NCBI GenBank assembly: GCA_935421135.1
Contig: OW285192.1
Span: 19,259,001 to 19,323,000 of the forward strand
DNA from: Bugulina stolonifera
Lineage: Eukaryota > Bryozoa > Gymnolaemata > Cheilostomatida > Bugulidae
Direction of reading: 5' to 3'
Length of the DNA stretch: 64,000 nt
A program made the position numbers and the translations under genes. The notes beneath the pieces are model-generated. The model had not been told where the DNA came from, did no database searches, and saw nothing but the letters and a program-made list of their open reading frames with translations. Shown here in pieces: positions 51,101 through 63,100 of this stretch. Each line of letters opens with the position of its first letter. Position 1 is the stretch's first letter.

Positions 51101-54100
51101 GTATCATGAAGAGACAGCACCTCCAGCAGTTGTTTGGCAAGTCATCCATCTATCACTCTGATGATCTCCAGTCATACATCATATCTCTGCTCAATAAGTT
51201 TGAGCTAGCTCTGGTCTGGGACTATGACAACCTTCTCCTACCCAGTTTACTGCCTACTGAGCACCAGATACAGAACACAGAAACTGTGAAGGTATGACGT
51301 TGTGATATTACCCCCTCCTCTCCCTTATATTATTGTACTGATACCGACCATCCGCTCAATGGGTTGGGTGGGTGGAGTTGTCTTTCTATATTTGATCTAA
51401 CTCTCAGTCTAGGGTTTAATTGTGACACCAGTCACTTATGTATAATTTTCTTGGCTATATGTTATGTTGTATCTATTGTGCTATGTCCTTATATCTGCCA
51501 AACACACTGTTATTTTTACAGCTGCCTATTTATGATCCGAGTTTGTCTGAAGATGTAAGTTAGCTGAACTAAAAATAATTGGTTCTTGTGGGAGTAACGT
51601 TTACCTTTTCACTTAAACAGTATAGTGTGGCAGTCGTACAGCGTGACAGTCGTACAGTGTGGCAGTTGTACAATGTGACAGTCGTACAGTGTGACAGTCG
51701 TACAGTGTGACAGTTGTACAGTGTGACAGTTGTACAGTGTGACAGTTGTACAGTGTGATAGTTGTACAATGAGACAGTTGCACAGTGTAACTGTGACAGT
51801 CATGCTGTATATCCAATGTGTTGACAGAAAATGTGAATGTTACTCCTACCAATTGATGTATCATGATTTCAAAATAACACACTTCTTGTGGGTAAACAAG
51901 CTAATGGGTAACTAAGCATATTTGAGTTGCAGTAATATGAAGCTGTGACCCATATTTACAGCTGCACAATCTTTGCCATTGTTATATTTTATGGTTTATT
52001 TTACTGAGTGACAATTTTGTTCTATTTATAACTGAAACTTCACACAGCAGACGTTCAAGTATGTCATGTGACCAGGTGTTACCAGCGGTTTAGTTGAGTG
52101 TGAATTGAGAAGGCAGCATCTGTTCCAGTGTAAAGCCACAGTCTACCTTGTAATCTGCTAGTACTTATGGCATGTGTGGGCCATGTAGGAATACTATCTT
52201 AGTAATTCCAGTCTTCTGTTCTCTAATAATAATTTTAATCCTTCTTGCTGTGGTTAACATGATTCAGACAGTTAATTTAGTATAGTAACTAGTTGCTATA
52301 CGACCACAGACAAAATTTATGTGAATATTTGGGGGCCCTTCGATATCAGTGTATTGCTAGGCATGCTATGAAGTAGGTACACTATCTGTCTCCATAGGAA
52401 CATTGTTCCCGTTGTTTGCTACCTCTTCCCTCCCCAGGAAACATTTCAGTTGCCGTATGTTAAACAGTCACTCTGACTTTACGCAGATACCTCTAGTTAA
52501 ATCATCAGCAGTGAGACGTAGGGCTACCATCAACTCAATCAAGCGGCAGAGACGGCCAAGGTACGAGAGACAGAGTACCACCGAGACGGAACACTTCACA
52601 GAAGAAGGCAAATCGACGTTCTACGTGGATATAGAAAGCTCGTTTAGCACAGCTATGCAGCAGAGTATGGAAATACCATCCTTAGAGAACAGCTATGTAA
52701 GTATTACTATTCTAGTGTTTATAGAATAGATTTGTAAGTATGCTAGTCTAGTGTCTATAGAATAGATCCAATGTATGTAAGTATACTAATGTGGTGTCTA
52801 TAGTACAGCTATGCACTTATTGTAGTAGTCTAGTGTCTATAGAATTGCTACGTAATATAATGCTATGTCTGGTCTTATCTCCCCTGTCAGGCTAACTACT
52901 CCATGACTCAGTCCATGTATATTCCCCCAACATTGGAACTGCCATCTGGAGTACAACAAGTATGTTTAGCATGCGAGCTTGCTTACCCTCCAGTCTGCAG
53001 ATGTATAGCCTATACTCCATAAGAATTAGTGCTGTATGCTATACTAATACACCTGTTGTATGTCCCATCTATAATATATTTCCATTTAGTTCCGTGTTAG
53101 ACTTGCGTTTGGTGCTTGAACTATAGGTGTCTTCGCGACCTCTTGGACGAACCCGGGTCGTAAATAAAAATCACAAGATGGCCGTCCAACCAAGGCCAAA
53201 AGGGCTATTGGACTGGGATTTTGCTTGGCCGGACGAAACCATCCCTAGCTCATCGGCACACCTGATTTCTTTGCGCGAAAACGAGGATTTTGCTTTTGGC
53301 CCAGGCCGGTGTGGTCGCGACCCTGTGACAGATGTGTGCCGGAAAATATTTTTGTAAATCGGCCTGGGTCTGAAGTTTAGGTCGCGAAGACACCTTATTG
53401 CTTGAACAAGGATTTACAGACGTCTTGAGTATGTGCTTGGCTGTGTCTGTCTGCATGTCTGTCTGTCTGTTTGTGTTATTGTTTAGTACTATTGGTAGCA
53501 CACTAGGTGTCTCCGTGGCCTAAATTTTAAATCCGGGCCAATTTGCGAAAATATCATCCGTCTGTCGGCTCCATCCTTCAGACTGTTAGAGCTGTTGCTT
53601 TAGTAAATAGAGCCTAGAGGGAGTGGAATGAGTAATACAATATTGTGACCTGTGTGGTGGTGGGAGCTGCATGCTACTAAACTAAAGTGTTGTTAGATAT
53701 CTAGAAATGGTGAAGCTCATTGGGTACTACCACTACCACCACTACCACCACCACCACTACCACCACCACTACCACCACTACCACCACCACTACCACCACT
53801 ACCACCACTACCACCACCACTACCACCACTACCACCACTACTAGTAGACATTATACTAGTAGATAATAATTATTATGTATCTCCTACTAGATAAGCTCCA
53901 GAACTCATGAATCAATCAGACGTATCTACTTACTCTCTTACATACCGTCTGGATTCTGGCCTCGTCTTATCTCTAGAATATACAGAGACCAAACCATCAG
54001 CATCCTCTCTGAATTCTTGTTTGATGTCCCGGCTGACATTGCAGACATATTCCAGGTATGCAAGTAAAAGCATACAAACAGAACTACTAGTGCGTTGCGG

Positions 54101-57100
54101 TTGATGGAAACAAGAAGTGACTATCTCAGAATGAGCACTTTTTGTGTAAATGTGAAGTAGAAGTACAGTACGTACTGTACGTACTGTACGTATATGTTGT
54201 CAAAGTGGACTTTGTTAATAGTTTATTTTTTTCTGTATAATGTCGGAATTGAGTTGAGATTTACATGTAACCAATCCCGGCAAAAGAGTTCCGGGTCTGT
54301 AATATTTGTAGATATTAGTCTTGGTTCTGTAGCCAGTATATTAGTGGGCCAGGTCTAATGGAGCCCCATCTGTCTCAATCAAAGTGCACCTAACGTAGAT
54401 TCATGCTATCTAAAATATATTCCACGCATTTTGTTTAGAGTCGTAGCTCCAGATCTTGGCAGTGTTGGAAGACTGGGCTCTCTCTACAGTATGTAACATC
54501 TGACCTTCTCAAGGTCAAGGAGGTACACAGGGAGTTGAGTAACGACTTTGTGCCATACTACCAGTCACAGTTGTACCTGTCTTCAGGACGGAAAGGATAC
54601 AGCTCTCTAGATGTGAGTTTGGTGGTGTGTAGACTTATATGAGAATTTCCTGTTGATTGGTTGCGTGTATGTAAGTCAACTGCTGATTGGCTGTGTGCAT
54701 GTTGTTACAGATATCTGCAATGAATGTTATTGAAGTAGAGATACCGGACACTGTGGTAGAGATTTCACAGACAGACAGTACAGTCGTATCCAGTTACTTT
54801 ACCAATAAAGATATTAAGGGTAGGACAAGTATAACATACATGTACTATGTGTTTTGTATGTTGCTATTCTATAAGTTTGGTAGGATAAAGTACCACTGTG
54901 TGTATCCCAACAAAATTCTTTATAGTCAAGGATTGTGTTCTCTCTCTCTAGAGGGAAGACAACTCTACATTGACTAATGTATATTGTTACATACTTGTGT
55001 AGCCAAGCTGCTGGCCAAGGTAGTGGAGCACATTGAGACGCTGCTAGAAGATTGGTATCCTGACCTTGGTGAGAAATTCCAGCATACGTCTCGTGGTAAA
55101 TACTTGGTACAGAGGCTAGTTGTCTGTCCATCATGCCTTGAGAGATGGCATATAGACATGCGCAGAGCAGGGGTAGGTTTTCCTATGCCTATGTTGATTG
55201 GATACATACTACACATATTATTATACAATGGTATTAGTCTATACAAGTACACTGTATGCTTTATTGTAGTCTATTGGACCAACAGATGTGAATGATAGTG
55301 GTGGGGACTCTTGTCTCGCAATGTAAGTATTACATGCTCAATATCGCCTTGTAACTATAGCAACCAACAACAATAAAGTGTGCCATGAATGCACATTGAT
55401 TCAGTACGCATGTGCACACTGTTGTACCATTATATACAATTACTTGATGTAGCATGCATGTACAGTGTTGTACTATTATATACAATTACTTGATGTAGCA
55501 TGCATGTATACTGTTGTACTATTATATACAATTACTTGATGTAGCATGCATGTATACTGTTGTACTATTATATACAATTACTTGATGTAGCATGCACGTA
55601 TACCGTTGTACCATGATATACAAGTAATATGATAAATTAAACAAAATGTGGATTAGATAAATTTAATTTACAGGACAGCTTCATCGAGGAAGAGTAAATA
55701 CTCGAGCGTGACTTTCTTCACTGTGGAATCCCTGCTGACCAAGTTCTATGACTCACAAACAAACAGCAAATGTAAAGAGAAACACAGTCTTGACCTGAAT
55801 AAATATGCACCTGACCTAGTGAGTGTAATCCACATCATAGTATACTAAGTACTGTGAGTGTGATCCACATCATAGTATACTAAGTACTCTGAGTGTAATC
55901 CACATCATAGTATACTAAGTACTGTGAGTGTGATCCACATCATAGTATACTAAGTACTGTGAGTGTGATCCACATCATAGTATACTACTGTAGGCTCTGT
56001 CAGTGTAATCCACAACATAATATACTAAGTACTGTGAGTGTAATCCACATCATAGTATACTAAGTACTGTGAGTATAATCTACATCATAGTATACTGAGT
56101 ACTGTGAGTGTAATCCACATCATAATATACTAAGTACTGTGAGTGCAATCCACATCATAGTATACTGAGTACTGTGAGTGTAATCCACATCATAGTATAC
56201 TGAGTACTGTGAGTGTAATCCACATCATAGTATACTAAGTACTGTGAGTGTAATCCACATCATAGTATACTAAGTACTGTGAGTGTGATCCACATCATAG
56301 TATACTAAGTACTGTGAGTGTGATCCACATCATAGTATACTACTGTAGGCTCTGTCAGTGTAATCCACATCATAGTATACTGAGTACTGTGAGTGTGATC
56401 CACATCATAGTATACTACTGTAGGCTCTGTCAGTGTAATCCACATCATAGTATACTAAGTTCTGTCAGTGTAATCCACATCATAGTATACTAAGTACTGT
56501 GAGTTTAATCCACATCACAATATGTTTATATATTTTATAATGCATTGCTTGGCATCCGCAGATATTTGCTGACATACTTCGCACACTGAAGCCAGAAGAC
56601 GTGGTGCTCGGCAAGGCTCTGGGCAAGGGAGCGTATGGTGTTGTGTTTTCTGGGACTCTTCGACGAGCGGTGAGATTATTATAATATGACATACAGAACT
56701 TCCATGTTACTAGCTGTACTACTAGTAACATGTATATAACCATGTGTTACTAGCTGTATTACTAGTAACATGTATATAACCATGTGCTACTAGCTGTACT
56801 ACTAGTAACATGTATATAACCATGTGCTACTAGCTGTACTACTAGTAACATGTATATAACCATATGCTACTAGCTGTACTACTAGTAACATGTATTTAAC
56901 CATGTGCTACTAGCTGTACTACTAGTAACATGTATATAACCATATGCTACTAGCTGTACTACTAGTAACATGTATATAACCATGTGCTACTAGCTGTACT
57001 ACTAGTAACATGTATATAACCATGTGCTACTAGCTGTATTACTAGTAACATGTATATAACCATGTGCTATTAGCTGTATTACTAGTAACATGTATATAAC

Positions 57101-60100
57101 CATGTGCTACTAGCTGTACTACTAGTAACATGTATATAACCATGTGCTATTAGCTGTATTACTAGTAACATGTATATAACCATGTGCTATTAGCTGTATT
57201 ACTAGTAACATGTATATAACCATGTGCTACTAGCTGTACTACTAGTAACATGTATTTAACCATGTGTTACTAGCTGTACTACTAGTAACATGTATTTAAC
57301 CATGTGTTACTAGCTGTATTACTAGTAACATGTATTTAACCATGTGCTACTAGCTGTATTACTAGTAACATGTATATAACCATGTGCTACTAGCTGTATT
57401 ACTAGTAACATGTATATAACCATGTGCTACTAGCTGTACTACTAGTAACATGTATTTAACTACGTGCTACTAGCTGTATTACTAGTAACATGTATATAAC
57501 CATGTGCTACTAGCTGTATTACTAGTAACATGTATATAACCATGTGCTACTAGCTGTATTACTAGTAACATGTATATAACCATGTCCTACTAGCTGTACT
57601 ACTAGTAACATGTATATAACCATGTGCTATTAGCTGTATTACTAGTAACATGTATATAACCATGTGCTACTAGCTGTACTACTAGTAACATGTATTTAAC
57701 CATGTGCTACTAGCTGTATTACTAGTAACATGTATATAACCATGTGCTACTAGCTGTACTACTAGTAACATGTATATAACCATGTGCTATTAGCTGTATT
57801 ACTAGTAACATGTATATAACCATGTGCTACTAGCTGTACTACTAGTAACATGTATTTAACCATGTGCTACTAGCTGTACTACTAGTAACATGTATTTAAC
57901 CATGTGCTACTAGCTGTATTACTAGTAACATGTATATAACCATGTGCTACTAGCTGTACTACTAGTAACATGTATATAACCATGTGCTATTAGCTGTACT
58001 ACTAGTAACATGTATATAACCATGTGTTACTAGCTGTACTACTAGTAACATGTATATAACCATGTGCTACTAGCTGTATTACTAGTAACATGTATATAAC
58101 CATGTGCTACTAGCTGTACTACTAGTAACATGTATATAACCATGTGCTACTAGCTGTACTACTAGTAACATGTATATAACCATGTGCTATTAGCTGTATT
58201 ACTAGTAACATGTATTTAACCATGTGCTATTAGCTGTACTACTAGTAACATGTATATAACCATGTGCTATTAGCTGTACTACTAGTAACATGTATATAAC
58301 CATGTGCTACTAGCTGTATTACTAGTAACATGTATATAACCATGTGCTACTAGCTGTACTACTAGTAACATGTATATAACCATGTGCTACTAGCTGTATT
58401 ACTAGTAACATGTATTTAACCATGTGCTACTAGCTGTACTACTAGTAACATGTATATAACCATGTGCTACTAGCTGTACTACTAGTAACATGTATATAAC
58501 CATGTGCTACTAGCTGTACTACTAGTAACATGTATATAACCATGTGCTACTAGCTGTACTACTAGTAACATGTATATAACCATGTGCTACTAGCTGTATT
58601 ACTAGTAACATGTATATAACCATGTGTTACTAGCTGTACTACTAGTAACATGTATATAACCATGTGCTACTAGCTGTACTACTAGTAACATGTATATAAC
58701 CATGTGCTACTAGCTGTACTACTAGTAACATGACTGTATTTTAGACAAACCCGTCTAAAGGTGCTGTAGCTGTCAAGTCTATGCAGCCCCATGATCCTGG
58801 TGAGGATGCATCTGACAGTTTGAGACGTCACTATGAGGTAAGCTACCACCCCTTACCACAGCTAGGTGTATCATAGTTCTCAGTTATACCAGCTTTTCCA
58901 GTCTATTGGTGACTGTTTCCATGGTAACATTTGTTTAACATTGCCTCAGTAACCTCAAATATATTGTCTTTATAGCAAGGGGCGAGGAAGTGGAATGCAG
59001 AACCCTCCCGTAACATATTCACTGCCTACTGCAACGCCAGACAAGAGATCAACATACTAAGTGCTATTCAACACCCAAATATTGTGTCCCTTGTGGGGGT
59101 ACTACTCACGCCCCTCTCACTCTTGTTGGAACGAGCTCCTTGTGGCAGCCTTCAGGACACTATAGAAGAATACTCCAGGGTTGGTCTGAAGATCCCCTTC
59201 ACAGCCATCCAGCAAGTAGTCATACAGGTACTCAGTCTAAATACTTCATATTTACAGTATACATCTTACTTGTAGATAACAAGTGTAGATAGCAAGTGTA
59301 GATAATTGTAATTCATTGTAAACTGTAGATAGCTACTGTTGTAAACTATAGATAGCTACTGTTGATATGTATGTCATATTGTAAACTGTAGATAGCTACT
59401 GTTGATATGTATGTCATATTGTAAACTATAGATAGCTACTGTTGATATGTATGTCATATTGTAAACTATAGATAGCTACTGTTGATATGTATGTCATATT
59501 GTAAACTATAGATAGCTACTGTTGATATGTATGTCATATTGTAAACTATAGATAGCTAGTGCTCTGGACTACCTACACAACGAGAGTGAGTCTAGACTCA
59601 TATACCGAGATCTAAAGGCAGAGAATGTTCTGGTATGGAGTATGACCTACCCACACATCGATCAGCCCAGTGACCTGGTGGACGTGAGGCTAGCAGACTT
59701 TGGTGTTAGTAGGGCTGGTGAGTGCTTTACCTCTACTAGTTGACAGTGTGTACAGGTAATGCCTTTGTCATTCTATATTATTACACACTAACTATACAAT
59801 TATGGTGTCTAATAGTAAGCAATATGTACAATCCCAAAGTGTATGTCCCTCTAATCACTGGCTATGATGATAGAACTAGCCTGAGCTAGTAAAGTAATTG
59901 TTTCCCTTCCTGTTGTTTATGTAGTCTCTGACAACACGGCTAAAGGCATTAGAGGAACCCCAGGCTACATAGCACCTGAGATCCTGGAGTTCCAAGGCAA
60001 AGAGCAGTACACTAACAAGGTAATACATTGTACTTACATATTAGCTAGTGGAGTAACTATAGTACTTACATATTACTTACATTGTACTTACATATTACTT

Positions 60101-63100
60101 ACATATTACTTATATTGTACTTACATATTACTTACATTGTACTTACATATTACTTATATTGTACTTACATATTACTTACATATTACTTATATTGTACTTA
60201 CATATTACTTACATTGTACTTACATATTACTTACATATTACTTATATTGTACTTACATATTACTTATATAGTACTTACATATTACTTACATATTACTTAT
60301 ATTGTACTTACATATTACTTACATTGTACTTACATATTACTTATATTGTACTTACTGTTACTTATATTGTACTTACTGTTACTTATATTGTACTTACATA
60401 TTACTTACATATTACTTACATATTACTTACATTGTACTTACATATTACTTACATATTACTTATATTGTACTTACATATTACTTACATATTGCTTACATAT
60501 TACTTATATTGTACTTACATATTACTTATATTGTACTTACATATTACTTACATTGTACTTACATATTACTTACATTGTACTTACTGTTACTTATATTGTA
60601 CTTACATATTACTTACATTGTACTTACATATTACTTATATTGTACTTACTGTTACTTATATTGTACTTACATATTACTTACATTGTACTTACATATTACT
60701 TACATATTACTTACATTGTACTTACATATTACTTACATATTACTTACATATTACTTATATTGTACTTACATATTACTTACATTGTACTTACATATTACTT
60801 ATATTGTACTTACATATTACTTACTTACATATTACTTACTGTGCACACAGGTGGACTGCTACTCATTTGGTAGTTTTCTTTACGAACTCATTACTCTAAA
60901 GAGACCTTTCTACAATGCAGATGGTAACAATATAGCCAGTTATGTGCTCGCTGGTAAACACCCCAACATCTCCAGCAGAGTAAGTACTATTATAGTCCTA
61001 AGGCGATATAAGGCACCTAGTAATATAGTACTCTAGCCTATGGTTTGTAATACATGCATGTAGCCTATACCCTCTATCATTAGGAGTTGTTATTCCCGAC
61101 TGCCATGCTTGACCTTATGACCAAATGCTGGAGTTACGATCCGAAGATAAGACCTTCCGCTGAGGAGATGGTGATGATAGCCTCAGATCCCCAGTTCTCT
61201 TGTCTACAGGAGGCTGTGAAATGTGACAGTACTATCAACGAAGTCACTAGCAGCTGTTTGGTTGATAAGAATGCTCCCATAGATATGAGCGCCTCTCTGA
61301 TAGGTCAGTTTGTGTCCAATCAAGTATGACCAGTGCCTCATCGATATACTGTCTTAGATGTGACTGTTCAGTCAGTCTTGTACATCTAACCAATTACCTG
61401 TCACTTATAGATGTCAGCATAGACACCAGTCTAAAGGATGGAGCAGGCTACGATGTCTATGTAGCTGGCGGTGTGATCGAAGACGGACGTTGGAGCGGGA
61501 AAGTGGAGAAGCTCATGTACAGCAGTACCGGGCAGTATTTATCTACCGAGGTATTGACTGTAATACATTAGACTACTATACATACATGTACAGCAGTACC
61601 AGACAGTATGGATCTACTGAGGGGATTGACTGTAATACATTAGACTACTATACATACATGTACAGCAGTACCAGACAGTATGGATCTACTGAGGGGATTG
61701 ACTGTAATACATTAGACTACTATAATACATACAGCAGTACCGGACAGTATTTATCTACTGAGGGGATTGACTGTAATACATTAGACTACTATAATACATA
61801 CAGTAGTACTGGACAGTATTTATATCTACTCAGGGAATTGACTGTAATGCATTAGACTACTATAATATATACAGCAGTACCGGACAGTATTTATCTACTG
61901 AGGGGATTGACTGGAATGCATTAGACTACTATAATACGTACAGCAGTAGTATTTATATCTACTCAGGGGATTGACTGTATACTATATATTATATATACTT
62001 GAATGTAGAGTTGTGAGCTACCTCCTGGGTCAAATCTCATTGTCTGCTGCGCTGCTGTGGATTCTGGTTGCTGGTTGGCTGATAAGTCAGGATACATACA
62101 CATTCTTATGTAAGTACACCCTACATGTACGTGTAAGTACACCATACATGTACGTGTAAGTACACCCTACATGTACATGTAAGTACACCCTACATGTACG
62201 TGTAAGTACACCATACATGTACGTGTAAGTACACCATACATGTACGTGTAAGTACACCCTACATGTACGTGTAAGTACACCCTACATGTACGTGTAAGTA
62301 CACCCTACATGTACGTGTAAGTACACCCTACATGTACGTGTAAGTACACCCTACATGTACGTGTAAGTACACCCTACATGTACGTGTAAGTACACCCTAC
62401 ATGTATACCGTACATGACTTGTACACCCTACATGTATATGTAAGTACACCCTACATGTACACCCTACAAGTCATGTACATGTAGGTACACCCTACATATC
62501 TACATATCCTAATGAACTCGTAGTTTATCTATATTTAGAATAATTAGATTAGAATATATAAATAATTGATCATGTGATTAAAATCTAGTGAATGTTGTTC
62601 AGGCCAAAAACTGATAGTATCAAGGAAGATGTTGAGACATTCCTGGCAGCTTCACCCCTAGACTGTGGTCTTATCAAACAGCTTCTGTATGCTGAGCATG
62701 CCCAAAGGGTCTTCTGTCTGCTGCAGAAAGGGTTGCTGATAGAGTATGACAGCAGGACACATGAGAAGGTCAACGAGAGGAGGTGCAGCTTTGAGAATAC
62801 CAACTGCATGGTGCTCACTGACAACAGGTAAACTCTTAGCCTGTTGTTTCTCATGTACATCGGTGTCTCTGCGACCTCTCAGTGGCCTTTGAGCAAGTAA
62901 AACTTGTACCATACCAGACATCTGACATTGTATAACTTATTAGGTAATATATATAATATAACATGTTTATGCAGCCTTTGGATAGGGGAGAGGAATGCTT
63001 CTATATCAATACTTCCTGTCCATGAGTTGGTACGTAGAAGTAGCTCCGCCTCTCAGTGGATGTCATCTGAATCTTCTCATACCTACTCGGTCAACCATTT

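Noticed and set aside
53090..53124. Short open segment after TTTAG (FRVRLAFGA) as an extra COR exon
   Set aside because: Stops at once and has no donor of matching phase; exon 28 joins exon 29 at 53891 in frame without it.
53127..53357. 76-aa ORF
   Set aside because: Lies entirely inside the 271-bp MITE and has no transposase-like features.
60082..61036. ORFs of 244-263 aa with TYYLHITYIVL repeats
   Set aside because: Simple-sequence array; only the end overlaps real exon 40 (60851-60979).
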